DNA from: BOG-1112 sp964611335
Lineage (GTDB): Bacteria; Bdellovibrionota_B; Oligoflexia; Oligoflexales; Bog-1112
Assembly: GCA_964611335.1 (NCBI GenBank)
Contig: CAZSXR010000002.1
Coordinates: 62,001 to 126,000 of the forward strand
DNA length: 64,000 nt
Direction of reading: 5' to 3'
Shown: positions 1-7,021 of the stretch, piece after piece
How positions within the stretch are numbered: the stretch's first letter is position 1
How the letters are laid out: every line of letters begins with the position of its first letter
Made by a program: the position numbers and the translations under genes
Notes under the pieces: generated by a model
Told to the model about the DNA's origin: nothing
What the model saw: only the letters and a program-made list of their open reading frames with translations
The model's database searches: none

Positions 1-1
1 C

Positions 2-805
2 GGATTTTTTGAAAAGATAAAAAAACTCAAACAAGATACAGATTCAGTAGAAAAAGATCTTTCGAAAATTTTAGGTTTTAATCCTTTCGACATTCAAAAA
101 AATACACCCGTAGGTCTACGATTGCTCTATCAAACACTCAGAACACAGAGTCCATCCCTTGTTTTTACAAGACTTCTCTTAGCTTATCACCTTGTAAGCA
201 TAGATTCTCGATTTGCAGGAATCAACTTTGTGGGACCCGAAGATTCAGAAATCGCCATAAGAGACTACGACCTTCATATGAATATTTTTGCTTATATGCA
301 TAAAATTTATCCAAAGGTTAACCTAAGTCTTCATGCTGGTGAATTAACTTCAAAGTTAGATGCAACAGGGAAAGGACATGGGCATATTCGAAAGGCTATA
401 GAGATTGCAGGGGCTCAACGCATTGGACACGGCGTGAATATTCTACAAGATCCCTATTACGAAGATTTATTAAAAAAAATGTCTAACAAAAATATTCTTG
501 TAGAAATCAATTTAACAAGCAACGATTTCATTTTAGGTATAAAAGGAGACCAACATCCTTTAAAAAAATATATTCAATTCAAAGTCCCCACATCCCTTTC
601 AACTGATGATGAGGGTATTCTCAGGACGCAAATCAACAAAGAATATTTGAGAGCCGTTCAAGAACAAAAAATCAGTTATAGCAACTTGAAAACAATGAGT
701 CTTAACAGCTTGCAATTCAGCTTTTTGGAGGACTCTAAGAAAACTCTTTTTTTAGAGCGTTTGAAACATGATTTTGAAAAGTTTGAAGCAAGCTACTGTC
801 AATGA
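2..805 (+). CDS. adenosine deaminase family protein (5' end outside window)
   Basis: Hydrolytic deamination of adenosine (or a related purine/adenine base) to the inosine-type product in purine salvage is the family role. The frame is open from base 2, so the start lies upstream of the window; a TTG at 122 is not a credible start. Visible zinc/active-site motifs of the amidohydrolase barrel are SLHAGE (His and catalytic Glu), RIGHGV, and STDDEGI (Asp metal ligand), in the usual order. Only about 267 residues of a usual 330-360 are present, so the N-terminal HxH metal site is not visible. The stop overlaps the end of the convergent gene by 7 bp. Family assignment is firm; adenosine versus adenine or an ADA-growth-factor-like exported form cannot be decided without the N-terminus. 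Confidence 0.88.
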   Translation, partial: GFFEKIKKLKQDTDSVEKDLSKILGFNPFDIQKNTPVGLRLLYQTLRTQSPSLVFTRLLLAYHLVSIDSRFAGINFVGPEDSEIAIRDYDLHMNIFAYMHKIYPKVNLSLHAGELTSKLDATGKGHGHIRKAIEIAGAQRIGHGVNILQDPYYEDLLKKMSNKNILVEINLTSNDFILGIKGDQHPLKKYIQFKVPTSLSTDDEGILRTQINKEYLRAVQEQKISYSNLKTMSLNSLQFSFLEDSKKTLFLERLKHDFEKFEASYCQ

Positions 806-1218
806 TTCTGAGCATTAAACGGAGCTCCGTAAAAAGGAGGATTCTGATTGATAGGATAAACGGGAGTCGGAGATATCTCTGTATATTGAGTAGGAGGACC
901 CGAAAATGGATTTTCTTGATCAATGCTCGTTTTCTCAGCATGTATAAATGTACAATAGGGGAATATACAGCCTGAAAATGAAGTTGCTGCAACCGTCGTC
1001 AAAACAACGATTCCTGTAAGGATCACCAATTGAAATCCTATATTCGGAGTATCCGATTTATTGATGATATAAGAAGGTTCATCTCTTTTTTCTTTTAAAG
1101 ACATTTCCGCTTCTTCACTTGGAAAAGAATGATCATCATTCCTTAAGTTTTGAGCGTTCACTTGAACTGGAAGATAAGACACAAGTAAACATACTAAAAG
1201 AGAAGATATATGTTTCAT
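799..1218 (-). CDS. hypothetical exported single-pass membrane protein
   Basis: I do not recognise a family. The 139-residue product starts with a signal peptide (MKHISSLLVCLLVSYLPVQVNA, cleavage near residue 22), has an acidic linker, one membrane segment at about residues 60-82, and a Pro/Asn-rich tail. GAGGAT lies upstream of the ATG as ribosome binding site. It follows the similarly built 75-residue gene at 1232-1459 by 13 bp, so the two are probably cotranscribed. Both mature sequences begin AQNL and both keep one late membrane segment, which suggests they are diverged paralogues. Confidence 0.6.
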   Translation of the reverse strand: MKHISSLLVCLLVSYLPVQVNAQNLRNDDHSFPSEEAEMSLKEKRDEPSYIINKSDTPNIGFQLVILTGIVVLTTVAATSFSGCIFPYCTFIHAEKTSIDQENPFSGPPTQYTEISPTPVYPINQNPPFYGAPFNAQNH

Positions 1219-1231
1219 TGTTAGATCCTCA

Positions 1232-1459
1232 TTATTTTTGTTGAGTGTATCTCACAAACATGGTGCTTATAAAAACGCTCAAGAAACAGAGACTCGTTGT
1301 TGCGCCAAGAAAAATTGGGAAATTATCTTTAATTACAACATTAACTGTTGTTTGATTCGTTGTTTCTTGATTTGTGGGATTAAGATCTAAATTTTGAGCA
1401 GCAAGTTGCTGACTAAGTTGTGAGACCAAAAGAAGTGAACTGAGAACAAGTTTCTTCAT
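1232..1459 (-). CDS. small hypothetical exported membrane protein
   Basis: 75 residues: signal peptide ending near LAAQ, an Asn/Thr-rich stretch, then a hydrophobic segment at about residues 48-68 and a short basic tail. A strong GAGGAGG lies 8 nt before the ATG. It is the first gene of a two-gene unit with 799-1218. No function can be assigned from sequence. Confidence 0.6.
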   Translation of the reverse strand: MKKLVLSSLLLVSQLSQQLAAQNLDLNPTNQETTNQTTVNVVIKDNFPIFLGATTSLCFLSVFISTMFVRYTQQK

Positions 1460-1638
1460 GCAATTTGCCTCCTCGTTTCTTAGAAAACATACAGGCCTAA
1501 GTACTAATTTTGTTTAGATTTTAAGTCCACAATTTAATTTTGATTTTAAAGGGCGACATGAATTGTTTGCGCTTATAGAATTTTAATATTTTATCTAAGA
1601 TAGGATATTCATATAGAGTCTGAAAGAGAGGGAGGTTT

Positions 1639-2025
1639 ATGAAATTAATTTACATTGCCTGTTTTGGACTTCTCGGTGTGTTTTGTAGATATATCATGGG
1701 AATTTTCATTTCAAAAATAATTCCCTACCCGTTTCCATGGGGAACTTTTTTTATAAATCTATTAGGAGCCTTTCTCATCGGAATAATCTATGTATTGGGA
1801 GTCGAACGCAACATGCTGTCTTCCGATCTGCGTGTTGGAATCACAATCGGGTTATTAGGTGGGTTTACTACATTTTCATCATATAGTTTAGAAGCTGTCA
1901 CACTTTTTGAAAGTGGACAGCATTTCTATTCTTTTATCTATTTAAGCATGAGTACGATTTTAGGTTTTTTAAGTACCCTTAGTGGAATGACCCTAGCAAG
2001 AAAGCTAGGGGATCTGCAATTTTGA
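1639..2025 (+). CDS. crcB: fluoride channel FluC/CrcB
   Basis: Exports fluoride across the inner membrane as a dual-topology homodimer (family knowledge). 128 residues is the standard length. Four membrane helices are evident, with the family signatures GTFFINLLGAFLIG (about 35-48) and GLLGGFTTFSSYSLE (about 72-86), which include the conserved Asn, the Thr/Ser track and the Phe-box region. AGGGAGG immediately upstream supports the ATG. It stands alone between oppositely oriented genes. No convincing crcB-type fluoride riboswitch was seen upstream. Confidence 0.95.
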   Translation: MKLIYIACFGLLGVFCRYIMGIFISKIIPYPFPWGTFFINLLGAFLIGIIYVLGVERNMLSSDLRVGITIGLLGGFTTFSSYSLEAVTLFESGQHFYSFIYLSMSTILGFLSTLSGMTLARKLGDLQF

Positions 2026-2053
2026 AATACAGAAACAGAAAACTTATCCGTAT

Positions 2054-3052
2054 TTATTTTTGACCAAAGAAAGCACCTACTTTATTGGTTATCCTTTGAA
2101 GCGTATTAAGGAGTCTGTTTCTTTCCTCTCTACTAATGGATTCTGCAAAAGTCGTCTGCTGAGGAGGTGTATTTATAGCATTAACGGTTTGCTCCGGAGG
2201 CGTTCTTACTATAATGACTCTTCGATGTGTTGTTCCTTGAGTCCCTCTATTTTGTTGTAATCTCCGTAAGTATGCTAATTGCTCTCGAAATTCTTCATCC
2301 AAAATTGAGTCTTCTTCCTCTGTATCTTCCCCTGTATCTTCTTCTTTACCTTTATCTTCTTCTTTACCTTTATCTTCTTCCTCATTTTCTTCTCTTTGTT
2401 GTCTATCACGAATACCTCTTACGATATCTTGAAAAACATCAAAGTGAGTCTCTCCAAAAGGCCTTGTTGCGTGCCAGTCTATTTCACCTTGGCTTAACGC
2501 GTGATGAAATGAAATAGGATCTTGAGCTACTAATACGACAGAATCTGTAGCAGCTCTTTGTGGATTTACTTCTTGACTAGATGAACTGCTCTCTTCTGTT
2601 TCCGAATAGGGAACTAGGATGTAAGGAGTTTCCTCTAAATTTGCATCGGGAACATCTTCATTTATTTCAATCCCTACGTTTGCATCAGGATATTCTTCCT
2701 GCGCTTCTGGAAGAGGTATTGCAACTGGACAATGTGAGGGAGACACTCTGCGGAGCGTTACTGTAACTTCTTGATCTGGATTTAATAGATTACCTATCGT
2801 TGTAGGAGTTCTAGCAATAACCCTATTTTCCTCGTTGGCTTCTGGAATGAAACTAGAACCAAAGTTAAATGATGGAGGAGTCCTTTCTAAGGGAGCACCA
2901 CCCTGTGCTGCATGTGTACGAGAAACCCTTACACAAATGACAGATGGTCTTTGTGGTGAAGTTTTTTCCTCTTCTTCTCCACCTATTGTTGCATGGGCTA
3001 AAGAAGACAACCCCAACATGAAAACTAAAAACAAGCTTAAATTTGATTTCAT
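2054..3052 (-). CDS. hypothetical secreted acidic protein
   Basis: No recognised family. I start it at the ATG whose codon ends at 3052, because GAGGT lies just upstream and the product then opens with a clean signal peptide (MKSNLSLFLVFMLGLSSLAHA). The mature part is low-complexity and acidic, with a Glu/Lys/Asp repeat (EEDKGK units) around residues 225-250, then a Gln/Arg-rich C-terminal third. It looks like a fast-evolving exported or surface protein. Confidence 0.6.
   Translation of the reverse strand: MKSNLSLFLVFMLGLSSLAHATIGGEEEEKTSPQRPSVICVRVSRTHAAQGGAPLERTPPSFNFGSSFIPEANEENRVIARTPTTIGNLLNPDQEVTVTLRRVSPSHCPVAIPLPEAQEEYPDANVGIEINEDVPDANLEETPYILVPYSETEESSSSSQEVNPQRAATDSVVLVAQDPISFHHALSQGEIDWHATRPFGETHFDVFQDIVRGIRDRQQREENEEEDKGKEEDKGKEEDTGEDTEEEDSILDEEFREQLAYLRRLQQNRGTQGTTHRRVIIVRTPPEQTVNAINTPPQQTTFAESISREERNRLLNTLQRITNKVGAFFGQK
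2337..2385 (+). repeat. 18-bp tandem repeat inside secreted protein gene
   Basis: Two perfect 18-bp units (TCTTCTTCTTTACCTTTA) and part of a third encode EEDKGK repeats on the minus strand. The unit is a multiple of three, so copy-number changes would keep the frame. Confidence 0.85.
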
Positions 3053-3270
3053 ATTTACCTCAAAAAAAAATATTAAATGATTCATAAAATGAACAAAAAT
3101 TTAGAAAAGATTTTGTAAGTTGAAAATGAAAGGGCAGTATACCCGTAAATTAGCGAAAAGTCAAAATCAGCTATATTTTGGAGTAATATTGGAGCATTAT
3201 GAATCAACAATCAGGAGGAAAAGTTAGACCCCATTCTTATGAAATGCAATGTCACTGCGATGTAGATGGA

Positions 3271-4050
3271 TTACAGATCTTTCTTGGAAAAATATCGAAC
3301 GCCAAAAAAAACGGGAAAGATTGTCCATACGCCCAACGAAAAAATAGCAAAAGCCATTCCAGATGGTCGAGAAAGAAGTTCCTGAAGAATACGACCGGTA
3401 TATCCCATCATCGCAGAAAGGTCGATAGAAAGCAAAATAGCGAGACGTGCCAGATCGATAGGATTTAATAGCATTAAAAGGATGCTTGGGACTTCAATCG
3501 GGTATTCACTAAAATTAGCAATAAGAATAAAGACAACAAGATCGTGTATAAGAGAAAAATATAACCACGAAAGAATCACTAAACCTAACCCCTTCATACG
3601 GTCATTAATGAGCACTGCTACCAATAATCCAATGCCTACAAAAATAAAGGTTAGAAGTGTTCCGATAAATAATATAAACAGAGATTGGGTATTGATCAAC
3701 CTGAATATTGCTAAAGAAAAGAAAATGCTTCCCAAAAAACTACCAGCAAGTCCGCATGATATAGCTAACCATTGTGCAAGATAAACCGTGGAACGGCGCA
3801 AAGGTTGAGTCAAGAGCAACTGGCTGAAAGGTTCTCCATTATACCAGTGGATCGACCCATATAGGATACTCACCAACGGAACAAGAAGCAGAATAATATT
3901 GAGTATGCTCGCTGTTACCTTACTTGCCTCTCCTCCAAAATTCAGAAGAGCTGAAGTTATGGTTGTAAAAAACAATGCGTAGAATATAAGCCATTTTGCT
4001 CTGAGAACATTGAAGAATGCATATTTAAAAAGGGAGAAAAGTTCTTTCAT
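3271..4050 (-). CDS. nosY: ABC-2 type permease of the nos cluster
   Basis: Membrane component of the NosFY(D) transporter needed to mature the CuZ centre of N2O reductase. The 259-residue product has about six hydrophobic segments and the NosY-type stretch with WYNGEPFSQLLLTQPLRRS following the second helix. Its start overlaps the nosF stop by 4 bp (ATGA-type coupling), and it is the last gene of the nos operon. The transported substrate is thought to be a sulfur-containing species in the characterised systems; nothing in this sequence tests that. Confidence 0.9.
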   Translation of the reverse strand: MKELFSLFKYAFFNVLRAKWLIFYALFFTTITSALLNFGGEASKVTASILNIILLLVPLVSILYGSIHWYNGEPFSQLLLTQPLRRSTVYLAQWLAISCGLAGSFLGSIFFSLAIFRLINTQSLFILFIGTLLTFIFVGIGLLVAVLINDRMKGLGLVILSWLYFSLIHDLVVFILIANFSEYPIEVPSILLMLLNPIDLARLAILLSIDLSAMMGYTGRILQELLSRPSGMAFAIFSLGVWTIFPVFFGVRYFSKKDL

Positions 4051-4763
4051 AATTTGTATCTTCGCTTTTCAAATAGCTGCTGCAAAGCATGATCTAAGTC
4101 AGAAACTTGAGCATCAGAGTACAGTTTACTAAGGTTTCCAAAATAAACGAGTTCCCCCTCAGTGAGACAAGCTATGTCATGCGCAAGTTTTTCTAATTCG
4201 GTCATGAAATGAGATACCATGACAACAGTTTTTCCTTGTTTTGCTTTGTTTTCAATAAAGGCCTTAAATTTTCCACTTAAGAGCGGATCCAATCCTGCTG
4301 TAGGTTCGTCCAGAATGATGATAGGTGCGTCAAACATAAAAGCCACTACAGCTGCTAGTTTTTGTTTAGTTCCACCTGAAAGCTCACCAAATGGCTGAAA
4401 CACAATTTTTTCAAGTTCAAAATAGGAAATCAGCTCTTCTCTTAGAATTGCTTTTTCACCACGAAGGCGCTCAAACATATCAAGCATTTCAGCTAAACTA
4501 AGATTTGCAGGAAAGTTTGGTTGCTGTGGCATATAGCCTATCATGCGACGAAACTCTCCTTTTTTATCGATTAATTTAGATCCAACGTAAATTTCTCCAG
4601 AAGTCGGAACCGTAAGCCCAAGAATACATTTAAGCAAAGTTGTTTTACCGCAAGCATTTGGCCCGATGATTCCTGTAATCGAACCAGGATTAAACGACAG
4701 ACTAATGTCTTTAATCACTTCTCGTTTGCCATAACTTTTTCGCAAATTGCGAATCTCAATCAT
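4047..4763 (-). CDS. nosF: ABC transporter ATPase of the nos cluster
   Basis: Cytoplasmic ATPase energising NosY. 238 residues with Walker A GPNACGKTT near residue 34, Q-loop MPQQPNF, signature LSGGTKQK, Walker B IIILDEPTAGLD and the H-loop VSHFM. It overlaps nosD by 8 bp and nosY by 4 bp. NosF assignment rests on the context between nosD and nosY as well as on the ABC motifs. Confidence 0.92.
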   Translation of the reverse strand: MIEIRNLRKSYGKREVIKDISLSFNPGSITGIIGPNACGKTTLLKCILGLTVPTSGEIYVGSKLIDKKGEFRRMIGYMPQQPNFPANLSLAEMLDMFERLRGEKAILREELISYFELEKIVFQPFGELSGGTKQKLAAVVAFMFDAPIIILDEPTAGLDPLLSGKFKAFIENKAKQGKTVVMVSHFMTELEKLAHDIACLTEGELVYFGNLSKLYSDAQVSDLDHALQQLFEKRRYKL

Positions 4764-6027
4764 GATTGTTTACTCTTAACATTCTAGGTTTTGCATCTTT
4801 AACCCCTGCTGGAGTAAGGACGGGTAGAACGCGTTCAACCTCATCAAGCAGTTGAAACAAGAAACTGTTCATAAGTATCGATGACACCTTGTATCTTTCA
4901 ATAAGCATGGAAGATAACTGAACTGGATAATATGGATCATCACCTATATGATCATGATTTAGGTCCACGCCTCGGTAATGACTCCAATAGTTATCATCAA
5001 AAATATTCAAACTCATCGTTGCATTAGAAATCACATCAAACGTGTTTTTCAAAAAATCATTAGATATAAAGGTATTCGTATCTGAATCACCAAAAAGCCT
5101 CAACGCCCAACCATTAGAAAGAAATTGATTGTTTTGAAACTTTGTTCTCGTTGTTCCTTCTATAAATATTCCAAGAGTATTATTTTTGATAAAATTTTTA
5201 CTTATTATGCTATCCGAAATATCTTTAAGAAGAATCCCATAAGATGCAGGACCTAAACTTGAAATAAATTTATTCCCAATCATCGATATACGACGCGAAT
5301 ACATGACAGCAACTCCAGAACCATTACTTTCGAAAGTATTGTCGAAATATGAATCATTATGAGAAAACATAAAATGCAGACCATAACGATAATTTTGGTA
5401 ACTTCTGTTATTGGAAATGGAGCTATCGGTGACAAATTCAAAGTAAATACCATCACGATTCCAACTGGTCGTATTTTCTGAAATGACCATGTTCTTTCCG
5501 TACCAGATGTGAATACCGTTTCCAGTTTCAGCCTCTCCTTTATGAAGCCCCACTATATTGTTTTTTTCTACAAGACAACCTTGGGTGCGTCCGAGGTAGA
5601 TGCCAAAAAAATTATTTTCAAGTCGGTTATTGCGTAGGGTACAGGCGGAGGAATTCATGACCTTGATCCCCGCAAAATCATCCGTATAGGAAAGCCCTGA
5701 GTTGCGAATATAAAAACCCGAGATTTCAACCTGATCCGCTTGCACGAAAATCACATTCCCGCGATGCTGACCATCGATGACAACTTTTCCTGTCGAGGCA
5801 ATAAGTTTAAGCGGTCGTGTAATGCTAATGTTGCTTTCAAAATATTCACCAGTTTCAACTTGAACAGTGCTGTGAGCAGGAGCACGAACAATTGCCTGCT
5901 GAATACTCTTCCATTCGCAAGTCTTGCAAACACGCAGTACTTCCGCATGAGAAAGACTATTAAAATTAACGGCAATCAAACTGATAATGAGACTTAATTT
6001 GCTTGCAATGCGAGGATATCTTTCCAA
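4756..6027 (-). CDS. nosD: periplasmic copper-processing protein NosD
   Basis: Periplasmic right-handed beta-helix protein that helps assemble CuZ in NosZ. The start is a TTG preceded by AGGAG about 12 nt upstream and gives a signal peptide ending around SLSHA. The body shows repeated NosD/CASH turns rich in Asn-Asn and Gly-Ile/Leu (for example LENNFFGIYLGRTQG, NGIHIWYG, RDGIYFEF) and the C-terminal DDNYWSHYRGVDLNHDHIGDDPY-like block typical of NosD (visible as NYWS, RGVD, DHIGD). 423 residues matches the family. It overlaps nosL by 34 bp. Confidence 0.92.
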   Translation of the reverse strand: MERYPRIASKLSLIISLIAVNFNSLSHAEVLRVCKTCEWKSIQQAIVRAPAHSTVQVETGEYFESNISITRPLKLIASTGKVVIDGQHRGNVIFVQADQVEISGFYIRNSGLSYTDDFAGIKVMNSSACTLRNNRLENNFFGIYLGRTQGCLVEKNNIVGLHKGEAETGNGIHIWYGKNMVISENTTSWNRDGIYFEFVTDSSISNNRSYQNYRYGLHFMFSHNDSYFDNTFESNGSGVAVMYSRRISMIGNKFISSLGPASYGILLKDISDSIISKNFIKNNTLGIFIEGTTRTKFQNNQFLSNGWALRLFGDSDTNTFISNDFLKNTFDVISNATMSLNIFDDNYWSHYRGVDLNHDHIGDDPYYPVQLSSMLIERYKVSSILMNSFLFQLLDEVERVLPVLTPAGVKDAKPRMLRVNNHD

Positions 6028-6446
6028 TCTTTCATAACTCCTTTGAACGTCTCTGAAACTTTTTGAAGTTCAACAAGATTTGCAGACGCAATCGGAGTTG
6101 GTCCCATCGGTCCTGTTAGATCAGGTGAATCAAAAAAGTATGCCGTCGTCGCATCGATGAGATTATGTGGGGGTAAATAATCTGCTACAAAAACGGTTTT
6201 AGGCTCTTCTTTAAGGCCTTTGTGATAAAAATTCAAAAGACAACTTATAGAGTCGAATTTATAAACTCGTCCTTTTTGCGTGAGTATTTCTGCTGCAAAC
6301 CTCGGATCAGAAATACTCATATGACACAGTTCACAGCTATCTTGACCGTGTTTAATCTCTTCCGAAGAGCTTGAGCAACTGCGCACACAACCACTCAAAA
6401 AACAAAATAAGAACAAGCTAATTAAGAAGTTTTTGATTTTCCCCAT
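5994..6446 (-). CDS. nosL: copper chaperone lipoprotein NosL
   Basis: Outer-surface or periplasmic lipoprotein that delivers Cu(I) for NosZ. The signal peptide ends in a lipobox LSGC (Cys about residue 20); the NosL core begins at DSCELCHMSISDPRFAAE, whose Cys and Met residues are the copper-binding signature. 150 residues is normal. Its start lies 25 bp inside the upstream membrane-protein gene and its end runs 34 bp into nosD, so the operon is tightly packed. Confidence 0.92.
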   Translation of the reverse strand: MGKIKNFLISLFLFCFLSGCVRSCSSSSEEIKHGQDSCELCHMSISDPRFAAEILTQKGRVYKFDSISCLLNFYHKGLKEEPKTVFVADYLPPHNLIDATTAYFFDSPDLTGPMGPTPIASANLVELQKVSETFKGVMKDWKDILALQAN

Positions 6447-6991
6447 AAAATCCCCAAAACGGCCATCACCAAAGCACCAAACAAGACATAAGCACCTATA
6501 TCTGGTAGCGAATACGAATGAATATTGAGCAGTACCTTATCACCGATAAGCGGAGGTTGATAAGTCATCCCAGGGATTTTGATCGGTGCAGTTGGTGACA
6601 AGTTATGACCATAATTGTATCCCCACCGATAGAGATCCAAGATACCAAGAACACCTGAAACAAGCACTATACATAGCCAAGATTGAAACCAAGACCGTTT
6701 TCTTTTCAAAACAGCAAGGGCTCCGAAAAGGCTAAGAAAGCCAAAGATCCACGGGATAATTTGCAATTCGATAATATTTTTAGGATCGATGCGTTGCATT
6801 CCAATATAGTGATTGAGAATGTTGATTTGCTCAACACTACCAGCCACCCAATAAGTACCTATCTGCATCACAAGACCTTCGGGATATTGCGGTGCCCAGA
6901 TTTCTATACGCCAGATAGGTAAGAATGCAGCAATAGCAAAAGCAATGACAGCAAACGTCGATGCTAAATCTTGTTTTGAAAAACGTGCCAT
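6422..6991 (-). CDS. four-helix membrane protein of the nos operon (NosB-like position)
   Basis: Directly downstream of nosZ and overlapping nosL. About 189 residues with an N-terminal helix, a periplasmic loop with conserved-looking GTYWVAGSVEQINILNHYIGM, helices near 75-92, 102-120 and 165-182, and a second loop ending IHSYSLPDIGAY. I start it at the ATG at 6991 (AAGAG upstream) rather than the overlapping GTG at 6994. Clade II nos clusters often carry an unknown membrane protein (nosB) in this place; I infer an analogous role but do not assign the symbol. Confidence 0.75.
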   Translation of the reverse strand: MARFSKQDLASTFAVIAFAIAAFLPIWRIEIWAPQYPEGLVMQIGTYWVAGSVEQINILNHYIGMQRIDPKNIIELQIIPWIFGFLSLFGALAVLKRKRSWFQSWLCIVLVSGVLGILDLYRWGYNYGHNLSPTAPIKIPGMTYQPPLIGDKVLLNIHSYSLPDIGAYVLFGALVMAVLGILWGKSKTS

Positions 6992-7021
6992 CACAATCTC
7001 TTGCTTAATGTAACTAAAATT

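Noticed and set aside
1549..1638. Possible fluoride riboswitch upstream of crcB (GGGCGACATG)
   Set aside because: The start resembles the crcB motif only over a few bases; the pseudoknot and second stem could not be matched.
3199..3468. Plus-strand ORF of 89 codons
   Set aside because: It lies mostly antisense to nosY, has basic low-quality composition and no recognised motif.
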